Positions 1 to 5,065 of a DNA stretch of 5,087 nt are shown here, in pieces (within the stretch, counting starts at the first letter, position 1; each line of letters starts with the position of its first letter). This DNA is from a bacterium (GTDB lineage: Bacteria; RBG-13-66-14). Where the stretch lies: assembly GCA_021107695.1 (NCBI GenBank), contig JAIOSI010000104.1, forward strand, positions 1 through 5,087, in the 5' to 3' direction. Under the pieces are notes generated by a model. The model ran no database searches. It had not been told where the DNA came from and saw only the letters and a program-made list of their open reading frames with translations. Position numbers and translations under genes: made by a program.

Positions 1-617
1 TAGCGGGATTCGATCACACTGAGGGCGGCACGGTCGGCGGCTGCCCGTGTCTTAAGGGCATCCACCTCTGACAGAGAACCAACCTCGGCTAGCTTGTCCG
101 AATAGCGCAGCTGCTCTTCGGCGGACTCCAGCGAACGCTCCGCCGAAGCCAGCAATGCCTTGCTGCGGTAGAGGCTGATGTAGGCGGCGCGGGCGTCGTA
201 ACGAACCTGTGCCTCTGTGGCAACGGCACTCTGCTCGGCAAGGCTCTGGGCGTGTTGGGCGGAGTCAATGCCATTGAAGATTGCCCCGCCGGAGAAGAGC
301 GGCAGAGTCGCCGTGGCACCGAGACTCAAACCATTGGCAACCCTCTCCTCGTTGGTTACTTCGCCATAGCCAGGAACCTCCGTGGTTGAGGGACCGCTCC
401 AGCTTCGAGTGTATCCGGCGTTCACGCCCAGACGGGGCAGATAACCACCCCAGGCGGCAAGGGTCGCGGTCTCGGCGGCTTCAATGCCCTCGCTGGCGGT
501 GGAGATACGGGCATCGTGCGCCAGTGCCATCTCCACGGCCTTGCTGAGAGTAATCTCCCTGGCAGAAAGGCTTCCCACCAGCAGGAGAACAAGCAAAACA
601 ACGGGTAGTTTTTTCAC
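1..617 (-). CDS. TolC-family outer membrane efflux protein, N-terminal part (runs off left edge)
   Basis: Outer-membrane channel component of a tripartite export system, working with an inner-membrane pump and a periplasmic adaptor. The frame is open for 205 codons from a GTG at 617-615 to the window edge, so the C-terminal half or more is missing. Residues 1-19 are a clear signal peptide (MKK, then a Leu/Val-rich core ending SLSA before REITL). Next come the family's typical opening (ITLSKAVEMALAHDARI, residues 22-38), a beta-strand-like stretch with WGGYLPRLGVNAGY (56-69) and LPLFSGGAIFNGID (105-118), and a long Ala/Glu-rich helix (about 120-205) containing AYISLYRSKALLASAE and VGSLSEVDALKTRA. 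This is the repeat-1 architecture of TolC proteins. The GTG was chosen because the signal peptide begins there and AAAAGG lies 7 bases upstream; no ATG fits. It lies 236 bases downstream of prmC and probably has its own promoter. The substrate cannot be deduced. Confidence 0.9.
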   Translation of the reverse strand, partial: MKKLPVVLLVLLLVGSLSAREITLSKAVEMALAHDARISTASEGIEAAETATLAAWGGYLPRLGVNAGYTRSWSGPSTTEVPGYGEVTNEERVANGLSLGATATLPLFSGGAIFNGIDSAQHAQSLAEQSAVATEAQVRYDARAAYISLYRSKALLASAERSLESAEEQLRYSDKLAEVGSLSEVDALKTRAAADRAALSVIESR

Positions 618-675
618 AACAGTACCTTTTCTGTATGCCAAAGAAGTCTGGAAATGCTCGGTGAGCTAAGTTACC

Positions 676-742
676 CAGGTTGCCCAGACAACCTGTAGGG
701 GTGGGGGTCCACATCCGCCCACTAGACGAGCATAGCTCGTCT
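676..742. repeat. Cluster of three adjacent inverted repeats in the tolC-like leader
   Basis: Three hairpin-capable repeats lie almost end to end. (1) 676-695 is CAGGTTG, six loop bases, CAACCTG, a perfect 7-bp stem. (2) 699-720 is an imperfect G-rich/C-rich repeat, GGGTGGGGGT against ACATCCGCCC, pairing 9 of 10 positions if two G-U pairs are allowed. (3) 724-742 is AGACGAGC, ATA, GCTCGTCT, a perfect 8-bp stem with a 3-base loop. None is followed by a T run on either strand, so they do not look like intrinsic terminators. The arrangement resembles intergenic palindromic repeat clusters (REP/BIME-like), or a structured 5' leader of the TolC-like mRNA. Other genomic copies would support the repeat explanation. 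Confidence 0.6.
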
Positions 743-813
743 GCTGCAAGAAAGGTCGGTTCGAATGATTCAGCTACTCAACCGATTCAACTCAATCCAC
801 CAGCCACAGCGTC

Positions 814-822
814 ATTCTACCA
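814..822 (-). promoter_or_regulatory. Candidate extended -10 promoter for the TolC-like gene
   Basis: On the minus strand the bases read TGG-TAGAAT, a 5/6 match to the -10 consensus preceded by the TGn extension that can substitute for a good -35. I see no convincing -35 at 16-18 bases; TTGCTT occurs but only 14 bases upstream. Transcription would begin near 807 and give a leader of about 190 nt carrying the three inverted repeats. It lies 35 bases past the prmC stop, so it could uncouple the efflux gene from sfsA-prmC. Confidence 0.35.
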
Positions 823-853
823 CAATCAAGCAGAAGCAACTGGATGATCAACC

Positions 854-1696
854 TCAATCTCGTTGCAAAGCCAGCAGACGTTCTCTCTGGCTCAGGTCTC
901 GGCGCAGGTGGGCTTTGCCCAAACCGCTAACCGCTCCCGCCAACTCAGCCAGAGCAGAAAACCGCCCGTCGCCAATCTCGAAAACAGCCCAGCCACCGGG
1001 CTTCAGCAGCACTGGTAATCGGGGGAAGATCCGTCGATAGAAGTCCAGACCGTCTTCCCCACCACCGAGAGCCAGATGCGGCTCGTGGCGAGCAACCTCC
1101 GACTCCAGACTGCTAAGTTCCCCGGCAGAAATGTACGGCGGATTGCAGCAGAGCAGCCCCACCGATTCGGTCAGACCCTCGTCCAGGTCGCCTTGCCGAA
1201 CGGTGATTCGTTCTTCAAGCCCCAGACAACCGACGTTGTGCCGGGTCAGCTCCACGGCATCGGCGGAGATGTCCGTAGCAACGACCCGCAGCTTCTGATT
1301 ACTGTACGCCAAAGCGCAGGCAATGTACCCTGAGCCGCAGCAGACATCATAAACCAGTTCTGTTCCTGATGGCAGTAGCTCAATCGCCCACTCCACCAGC
1401 AGCTCGGTCTCCGGTCGGGGAATCAGCACACCGGGGCGAACGGTGAAGGTCAGCCCGTAGAAGTCGGTCTCACCGAGGATGTACTGGAGCGGCTCCCGCT
1501 GACAGCGACGCTCAACATCGCCCAGCAGGCGTTGTTCAATCTCCGGGTCAATCGGTTCAGCGGGCGACAGGTAGAGTTCATGGCGCGCCAACTTCAGGTG
1601 ATTGCATAGAAAAAGCTCCGCCTCCACCAGCGGAGTGGAGACTCCGGCAGCGGTCAGCCGAGCGGTGAGGGCGGTGATTGCCTCGCGACGATTCAT
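854..1696 (-). CDS. prmC: PrmC (HemK), peptide chain release factor N5-glutamine methyltransferase
   Basis: Cytoplasmic SAM-dependent methyltransferase that modifies the glutamine of the GGQ motif of release factors RF1 and RF2 and so tunes translation termination. The 280-aa length fits the family. The N-terminal helical domain (1-75) leads into EPLQYILGETDFYGLTF and then IPRPETE (92-98), both family hallmarks. The Rossmann-fold SAM site is DVCCGSGYIACAL (117-129), ATDIS (140-144) follows as the acidic end of strand 2, and the catalytic NPPY is at 185-188. LKPGGWAVFEIG (231-242) is the usual late strand. Motif I has CC where many homologues have GT, which should be tolerated because the GSG is kept. 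The ATG at 1696 shares its A with the sfsA stop (TGATG). A TTG one codon upstream (1699) is a less likely start. No good Shine-Dalgarno is visible, so translation is probably coupled to sfsA. prfA, a common partner, is not adjacent. Confidence 0.96.
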   Translation of the reverse strand: MNRREAITALTARLTAAGVSTPLVEAELFLCNHLKLARHELYLSPAEPIDPEIEQRLLGDVERRCQREPLQYILGETDFYGLTFTVRPGVLIPRPETELLVEWAIELLPSGTELVYDVCCGSGYIACALAYSNQKLRVVATDISADAVELTRHNVGCLGLEERITVRQGDLDEGLTESVGLLCCNPPYISAGELSSLESEVARHEPHLALGGGEDGLDFYRRIFPRLPVLLKPGGWAVFEIGDGRFSALAELAGAVSGLGKAHLRRDLSQRERLLALQRD

Positions 1697-2445
1697 CAAA
1701 GCTGTACCGGCAGCGAACCGAGCAGTCGAACCCCGCTCCCTCCGATCTCCCGCTTATAGACGAAAACCTCCAGCCCCTTTGAGATCGCCAGACGGAGCTG
1801 CTCACCAAAGTAGGGGTCGGTTTTGTCGTTGGAGGAGAAAGCGGTTGGGTCGTTCCGCTGAACGAGGAAGAGAACGGCGGCGCGTTCACCTTTCTCCGCC
1901 AGAGTACCCAACTCTCGCAGATGTTTCGCTCCCCGGCTGGTTACCGCATCGGGAAAGAGGGCGACATCGTCCTCCGCCAGGGTAACGCTCTTAACCTCGA
2001 GCCAGCAGTCCGGCTTCGACGGATGCTCACTCAGGTAGTAGTCGAAGCGGGACAAGCCCTTAACCGAGCCGCTATGCCCCGGTGGCTTGTGGACGACCTC
2101 GGCACGAACCCCGCCATAACCATCGAGACTGGCAAGCTGATTGTTTCTCAGCAGCTCCCCGGCGATGCGATTGGTCGCCATGGTGTCAACCAGTACCCAG
2201 ACCTCGTTGTAACGCACGGAGACGAGGCTCTGCGGATACTTCCGCTTACCGCCCTTATGCACCAGCAAACAGTCCAGCCCCTCGGTCATCAGCTCCGGCA
2301 GGCGACCGGAGTTGGGCACATGAACCTGAGTGGTGGAGCCATCGGGCAGGCGAACCGCCGCCACAAAGCGATTGAGCCGACGAAGGATCGTCGCCGGCTC
2401 CGTTGCTGGATAGAGTTCGATAGTGAAAAAGCTAATTTCTCTCAT
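1696..2445 (-). CDS. sfsA: SfsA family protein (sugar fermentation stimulation protein homologue)
   Basis: Cytoplasmic protein of the SfsA family, named from an E. coli gene whose overexpression affected maltose metabolism; the true role is unsettled. The family joins an N-terminal OB-like domain, linked to nucleic-acid binding, to a PD-(D/E)XK nuclease-like domain. The 249-aa length is close to the 234 aa of E. coli. The family signatures are present: ATILRRLNRFVAAVRL (18-33), VHVPNSGRLPEL (41-52), KRKYPQSLVSV (67-77), SRFDYYL (132-138), WLEVKSVTL (148-156), FPDAVTSRGAKHLREL (164-179) and VLFLVQRND (191-199). D135, E150 and K152 match the nuclease-type acidic/lysine set. The ATG at 2445 is preceded directly by GAAGG, too close for an ideal ribosome binding site, but no better in-frame start is visible. 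It is first in a two-gene unit with prmC, joined by TGATG, and lies downstream of the SRP RNA. Confidence 0.95.
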   Translation of the reverse strand: MREISFFTIELYPATEPATILRRLNRFVAAVRLPDGSTTQVHVPNSGRLPELMTEGLDCLLVHKGGKRKYPQSLVSVRYNEVWVLVDTMATNRIAGELLRNNQLASLDGYGGVRAEVVHKPPGHSGSVKGLSRFDYYLSEHPSKPDCWLEVKSVTLAEDDVALFPDAVTSRGAKHLRELGTLAEKGERAAVLFLVQRNDPTAFSSNDKTDPYFGEQLRLAISKGLEVFVYKREIGGSGVRLLGSLPVQL

Positions 2446-2548
2446 CCTTCGACAAACATTAGGCTGGTAAATATCTTTGCATAACCCAATGCTTTTGACT
2501 GTTCGCCTGTTCGGGAGGCTGCCGCCAAGCTGCCAGCATTTCTGTAAC

Positions 2549-2593
2549 TATAACAGATTTCTAATGTTATATAACTAGGAGACTGTCAGCCAA
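2549..2593 (-). promoter_or_regulatory. Candidate sfsA-prmC promoter with overlapping inverted repeat
   Basis: This is an AT-rich island between the SRP RNA and sfsA. On the minus strand TTGGCT (2593-2588, 4/6 of the -35 consensus) is followed after 16 bases by TATAAC (2571-2566, 5/6 of the -10). Transcription would start near 2559, leaving about 114 nt of leader. A perfect 7-bp inverted repeat, TATAACA-9-TGTTATA (2549-2571), covers the -10 and the likely start site. Such placement fits a repressor operator, but AT-rich DNA readily makes such repeats by chance. Confidence 0.35.
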
Positions 2594-2636
2594 GCCGGAC
2601 GTGTGCGGCAAAGGTACTTATGCAAAAATCTCTGGT

Positions 2637-2655
2637 AAAGAAAAAGGGGTCATCC
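2637..2655 (-). terminator. Probable intrinsic termination site of the SRP RNA
   Basis: On the minus strand the last arm of the RNA's closing helix (GGATGACCC) runs straight into C-TTTTT-C-TTT (2646-2637). A stem followed by a U-rich tail is the expected 3' end of a free-standing small RNA. The local stem is made with the distant 5' end of the molecule, so the exact termination base is uncertain. Confidence 0.5.
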
Positions 2656-2931
2656 GGCACCGGTTCGACGCGCGCAACACGGCAACCACAGGGTTGCTCG
2701 GCTCCGGCTCAGATGATCATCGGCACGCAAGGAGCCTCCCTACCGCTGCTCCCTTCCGGGCCTGACGGGTTTCAGGATTACCTCACTGCGATGGTCCGAA
2801 CCTTCATCGCATCGCTCGCCAGCAGAAGCCGCACCCGCCGACGCCTTACCGGGCGTTCGCCCCAACCTGTAGCGGATTGTTGGCACGGAAAAACCGCGAA
2901 GACACCGCTAACGCCCCAGCTAGGATGACCC
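2646..2931 (-). ncRNA. ffs: Signal recognition particle RNA, long bacterial type with Alu domain
   Basis: RNA scaffold of the signal recognition particle. It binds Ffh and, with FtsY, targets ribosomes making membrane or secreted proteins to the SecYEG translocon. On the minus strand, 2764-2746 reads CAGGCCCGGAAGGGAGCAG, the near-invariant helix 8 that Ffh binds, with a GGAA tetraloop at 2757-2754. The 5' half has the Alu-domain motif: TAGCGGTG (2910-2903) and CAATCCGCT (2879-2871), in the order and spacing of the Bacillus scRNA as I remember it. The ends pair perfectly: GGGTCATCC (2931-2923) with GGATGACCC (2655-2647). At about 286 nt it is close to the roughly 270-nt Bacillus RNA and far longer than the 114-nt E. 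coli 4.5S RNA. It has a near-consensus promoter just upstream and a T tract at its end. An open frame on the opposite strand here (2620-2928) is a by-product. The ends are good to a few bases. Confidence 0.93.
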
Positions 2932-2938
2932 AGGAGCG

Positions 2939-2967
2939 ATACTAGCCCTTTTCAACTAATCCGTCAA
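2939..2967 (-). promoter_or_regulatory. Sigma-70-type promoter of the SRP RNA
   Basis: On the minus strand TTGACG (2967-2962, 5/6) and TAGTAT (2944-2939, 4/6 of TATAAT) are separated by exactly 17 bases. Seven bases further lies the G at 2931 that begins the closing helix of the SRP RNA. Promoter and RNA fold, found independently, therefore agree on the 5' end. A strong constitutive promoter fits an abundant housekeeping RNA. Confidence 0.75.
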
Positions 2968-2969
2968 GG

Positions 2970-3061
2970 GCAACGCGATGCGTTGCATCACAGTTTCGCG
3001 GCTGACCGTATCGGCTGTTTAACGGTTGGCTCCGCGTACATGCTCCCGTCGGCAACGCATC
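2970..3061. repeat. Repeated GATGCGTTGC motif and nested palindromes upstream of the SRP promoter
   Basis: GATGCGTTGC at 2977-2986 recurs as its exact reverse complement, GCAACGCATC, at 3052-3061, a 10-bp inverted repeat about 65 bases apart. The left copy is nested in two local palindromes: GCAACGC-GAT-GCGTTGC (2970-2986) and GATGC-GTT-GCATC (2977-2989). The 5' edge of the cluster sits two bases from the SRP RNA -35 box. It could be a protein-binding site, an mRNA or DNA hairpin, or a small repeat. Apart from this and the flanking terminator and promoter I see nothing coding in 2932-3066. Confidence 0.4.
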
Positions 3062-3066
3062 ACCAC

Positions 3067-3093
3067 AAAAAGAGCCGACCTCACGGTCAGCTC
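3067..3093 (-). terminator. Strong intrinsic terminator downstream of the 42-aa gene
   Basis: On the minus strand GAGCTGACC (3093-3085), loop GTGA, GGTCGGCTC (3080-3072) and TTTTT (3071-3067). The stem has nine pairs, one of them G-U, the tetraloop is of the GNRA class, and the U tract follows directly. On the plus strand the same hairpin has no T tract. It ends the transcript of the 42-aa gene about 90 bases after its stop and insulates the SRP RNA promoter. Confidence 0.85.
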
Positions 3094-3182
3094 CTTAACA
3101 AATCAAACCCAGACACGAGACGCCCACCCCTCAACAGAGGAACGGATCGCCTTGGTCATCTAAGACCAGCCCCGGTTGGAAC

Positions 3183-3311
3183 CTAGACGCTGGACTGAGC
3201 CTTCAGCACGCCCCAGGTGGTCTCCTGGACGTTGTTATAGCCAGCGGCGGTGATTCCGGCAATCGCCAGCACGGCGATGACAATCAGTAGCAGGATGGTT
3301 TTGCGTTTCAT
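3183..3311 (-). CDS. 42-aa single-helix membrane peptide, unknown function
   Basis: Short gene recognised from its signals rather than by homology. Translation gives MKRK, then a hydrophobic helix (about residues 5-21, TILLLIVIAVLAIAGIT), then a polar 20-residue tail starting AAGYNNVQETTWG and ending in QSSV. It could be a small inner-membrane protein with the basic N-terminus inside, or less likely an uncleaved or cleaved exported peptide. The ATG at 3311 has a strong Shine-Dalgarno, AGAGGAG, 7 bases upstream. It also has an extended -10 promoter about 50 bases further up and a GNRA-loop terminator 90 bases after the TAG stop, so it forms a complete monocistronic unit of about 290 nt. I do not recognise the family. 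The hydrophobic-helix-plus-GYN arrangement faintly recalls the N-terminus of LemA proteins, but the rest of LemA is absent. A type I toxin-like peptide is another possibility with no direct support. Confidence 0.72.
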   Translation of the reverse strand: MKRKTILLLIVIAVLAIAGITAAGYNNVQETTWGVLKAQSSV

Positions 3312-3365
3312 TGTTTAACTCCTCTTGATTCTTTCCAGATGCTCTGCAATCCTCAGACCGTTAGT

Positions 3366-3394
3366 AATCTAGCACGAAACGGCGGGTAAATCAA
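3366..3394 (-). promoter_or_regulatory. Extended -10 promoter for the 42-aa gene
   Basis: On the minus strand TTGATT (3394-3389) and TAGATT (3371-3366) are separated by 17 bases, and TGC directly precedes the -10, giving the TGn extension. Transcription would begin near 3359, leaving a leader of about 48 nt. The -35 box overlaps the TGA stop (3393-3391) of the upstream 81-aa gene, so the two genes are packed tightly yet can be separately expressed. Confidence 0.6.
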
Positions 3395-3636
3395 GGTTGC
3401 TGACGAGATTTTTTTTTAACCGCTGCCTCGCAGTACGAAAGACTGACCGGACGACGGTCTATCCGCCCGCTAAGAGCCGTGGTAATTCCATCGAGAACCA
3501 CGCCTAGGGAGTAATCGGCTTCGTACCAGGTGAGGATTCGCGCCACATCACGGGGAGAGAGCATGAGTGGATAGTCGAAGCGTTCGCTGAGGAACTCCGA
3601 TATTTCTCTCAGGTAATCCTCCACGGGCATATCCAT
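3391..3636 (-). CDS. Small conserved-looking hypothetical protein, 81 aa
   Basis: Soluble, probably helical protein with no signal peptide or membrane segment. Its core, LMLSPRDVARILTWYEADYSLGVVLDGI (24-51) and later SLSYCEAAV (65-73), follows a pattern I recall from short hypothetical proteins of Acidobacteria and deltaproteobacteria: a first helix, then LSPRDW, a helix with W, a hydrophobic LxVVLxGI helix, then SLxYCxxAV. I know no function for that family, and the resemblance is from memory. The tail (KKKSRQQP) is encoded through a run of nine A on the sense strand (3417-3409), a possible slippage site that would alter only the last few residues. The ATG at 3636 has AAAGGAG 9 bases upstream; the ATG at 3630 (residue 3), with GAGG 6 bases upstream, is an alternative. 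It is divergent from nusB, with 134 bases between them. Confidence 0.75.
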   Translation of the reverse strand: MDMPVEDYLREISEFLSERFDYPLMLSPRDVARILTWYEADYSLGVVLDGITTALSGRIDRRPVSLSYCEAAVKKKSRQQP

Positions 3637-3770
3637 CCTCGTTGGCTCCTTTCGTGGAGAATTTCAGTACCGCTTGTGAACCTTAGCCGCCCCATGTTAC
3701 CCTAGCCGTGGTTATATGAGCAAGCTGCAATTTCAAGACTCGCCCTAAACAGAACAGGAAGCAATCCCCG

Positions 3771-4178
3771 ATGAACAAACGACGCCAGGCACGCGAATTC
3801 GCTCTCCAGATGCTCTATCAGGCAGAGCAGACCGAAGAGACCTTTGAAGCGGTGGTGGAGAACTTCTACTCCGGTCGCTTCCCCGATCCTGAGGTCAAGG
3901 CGTACTCGCAACGGCTGCTTAAGACGCTGAAGGACAACCTCTATCAGGTTGACGAGCTGCTCAAAGCCGCGCTGATCAACTACAAGCTGACCCGACTGGG
4001 AATTGTCGAGCGCAGCCTGCTCCGGGTCTGCGTGGCGGAGTTAATCCTCAAGGAAACCGGTGTGAAGGTTGTCCTCGACGAAGCGGTGGAGATTGGCAGG
4101 GACTTCGTTGATGAAAAGGCGGGAGGCTTCGTTAACGGGGTGCTGGAGAATATCGCCAAGACCCTAGGGGTGCTGTGA
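3771..4178 (+). CDS. nusB: NusB, transcription antitermination factor
   Basis: Cytoplasmic RNA-binding protein that, with NusE (ribosomal protein S10), recognises boxA RNA and helps assemble the antitermination complex on rRNA operons. The 135-aa length is close to the 139 aa of E. coli. The all-helical family pattern is intact: an arginine-rich start RRQAREFALQMLYQ (4-17), whose basic residues contact RNA, then YKLTRLGIVERSLLRVCVAE (71-90), GVKVVLDEAVEIGRDF (97-112) and KAGGFVNGVLENI (116-128). The ATG at 3771 has a modest ribosome binding site (GGAAG, 9 bases upstream). Its stop overlaps the start of the M28 peptidase by one base (TGATG), so the two are very likely co-transcribed and coupled. 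The usual neighbours ribH, ribD or thiL are not in the window. Confidence 0.96.
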   Translation: MNKRRQAREFALQMLYQAEQTEETFEAVVENFYSGRFPDPEVKAYSQRLLKTLKDNLYQVDELLKAALINYKLTRLGIVERSLLRVCVAELILKETGVKVVLDEAVEIGRDFVDEKAGGFVNGVLENIAKTLGVL

Positions 4179-5059
4179 TGCGATGGTTATTCATCCTGCT
4201 GGCACTGGTAACAACCCTCTCCGCTCAGGGAATCTACTTTGACGAGGAGACTGCCTTTGAATTGCTGGAGGAGCAGGTCGCCTTCGGCTCTCGCGCACCG
4301 GGGAGCGCAGGTCACGAAGAGTGCAAGTGGTGGCTGATTGAGCAGCTTGACAAATACTGCGATGAGCTGACCCTACACCGCTTCGATTATACCTCGCCAA
4401 CGGGAGGACACAGCTTCGAGCTGACTAATATCCTCGGGCTGATCAACCCCGATGCTCCTCGGCGAATCATGCTGGGGGCGCACTGGGACACCCGTCTCTA
4501 CGCCGATGAAGACCCCGACCCCGCGAATCGGGAGCTGCCGGTTCCCGGAGCCAGCGACGGAGCCAGCGGCGTGGCAGTGTTGCTGGAACTGGCGCGGGTC
4601 TTCGCCGAATATCCTCCAGAGGTTGGCGTACTCTTCGTCCTCTTCGATGGTGAGGATCAGGGGCATATTGACCGAATGCCGTTCTGCCTCGGCTCGGAGA
4701 TGCTGGCTGCCAGCGGGATGCTGCGCTACGACTACGGAATCGTCGTTGACCTCGTCGGCGATGCCGACCTCCGCCTGCCCCAGGAGGGCTACTCTCTTCA
4801 GATGGCACCGTCGGTGGTGGATCTGGTCTGGGAAGTCGCCGCAGAGCTGAGTGAAAGCGTCTTTGTCCCCGGAGCTGTTTCAATGATTAAGGACGACCAT
4901 CTGCCGTTCCTCCAGCGAGGTTACCCGACCATTGACATCATTGACCTCGACTACGACTACTGGCACACCGTGGACGACCTGCCAGAGAACTGCTCCGCCG
5001 CCAGCCTCGGCTCAGTTGGACGAGTGGTAGAAACGGTAATCCGTCGAGAGCCAGCTTGA
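4178..5059 (+). CDS. Secreted M28-family zinc peptidase, glutaminyl-cyclase-like
   Basis: Exported metal-dependent enzyme of the M28 fold, which contains aminopeptidases and glutaminyl-peptide cyclotransferases (QC, forming N-terminal pyroglutamate). Numbering from the ATG at 4178 (293 aa): residues 1-16 form a signal peptide (MRWLFILLALVTTLSA, then QGIY). Metal-site motifs follow in order: GAHWDTR (100-106), GASDGASG with D127, FDGED with E159 and D160, VVDLVG with D191, and YWHTVDDLPENCS with H263. The stretch DDHLPFLQRGYPTIDIID (239-256) followed by WHT is much more QC-like than aminopeptidase-like; in human QC the metal ligands are Asp, Glu and His at the equivalents of D127, D160 and H263. 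Position 160 is Asp here, also known from bacterial relatives as far as I recall. AGGGG lies 7 bases before the ATG. A GTG one codon earlier (4175) is the alternative start. Family confidence is high; cyclase versus peptidase activity is undecided. Confidence 0.9.
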   Translation: MRWLFILLALVTTLSAQGIYFDEETAFELLEEQVAFGSRAPGSAGHEECKWWLIEQLDKYCDELTLHRFDYTSPTGGHSFELTNILGLINPDAPRRIMLGAHWDTRLYADEDPDPANRELPVPGASDGASGVAVLLELARVFAEYPPEVGVLFVLFDGEDQGHIDRMPFCLGSEMLAASGMLRYDYGIVVDLVGDADLRLPQEGYSLQMAPSVVDLVWEVAAELSESVFVPGAVSMIKDDHLPFLQRGYPTIDIIDLDYDYWHTVDDLPENCSAASLGSVGRVVETVIRREPA

Positions 5060-5065
5060 AGCTGG
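5051..5065. repeat. Palindrome overlapping the M28 stop codon
   Basis: CCAGCTT-G-AAGCTGG is a perfect 7-bp inverted repeat around one base, with the TGA stop at its centre. As RNA it would form a 5-bp CCAGC/GCTGG stem with a TTGAA loop. It is followed by ACACAGACTCGCGGCTACAAAA to the window end, too little sequence to tell a terminator from the edge of an intergenic repeat. There is no T tract inside the window. Confidence 0.45.

Noticed and set aside
724..742. AGACGAGC/GCTCGTCT hairpin as terminator of prmC
   Set aside because: The stem is perfect but no T tract follows on the minus strand, so intrinsic termination is not supported.
1921..2484. Long open frame of 187 codons on the plus strand opposite sfsA
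   Set aside because: It lies antiparallel to a gene with clear SfsA family signatures, and its translation shows no family I know. It is a shadow of GC-rich coding sequence.
2620..2928. Open frame of 102 codons on the plus strand
   Set aside because: It covers almost exactly the SRP RNA on the other strand, and its composition is explained by the RNA stems. No plausible ribosome binding site or domain is seen.
2446..3182. tRNA, tmRNA or RNase P RNA in the large gap
   Set aside because: No cloverleaf with GTTCRA-type T arm, no tmRNA tag frame and no RNase P conserved core could be found; the RNA signal there is SRP RNA only.
2983..3186. Open frame of 67 codons on the plus strand
   Set aside because: It crosses the strong minus-strand terminator and the repeat cluster, has no Shine-Dalgarno, and its translation looks like random GC-rich sequence.
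3183..3311. 42-aa peptide as a LemA fragment or an entericidin
   Set aside because: The LemA coiled-coil region is absent and the entericidin lipobox cysteine is missing. The resemblance is only hydrophobic helix plus GYN.
3683..3718. Possible nusB promoter TTGTGA with TACCCT
   Set aside because: The -10 matches only 3 of 6 positions and the spacing is 18. It is too weak to list as a feature, although a nusB promoter must lie somewhere in 3637-3770.
3702..3911. Minus-strand frame of 69 codons covering the nusB start
   Set aside because: It overlaps the conserved N-terminus of NusB and has no supporting signals.
4467..4883. Arg/Pro-rich 138-codon frame on the minus strand inside the M28 gene
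   Set aside because: The composition is typical of an antisense shadow of a GC-rich gene; the M28 motifs prove the plus-strand reading.
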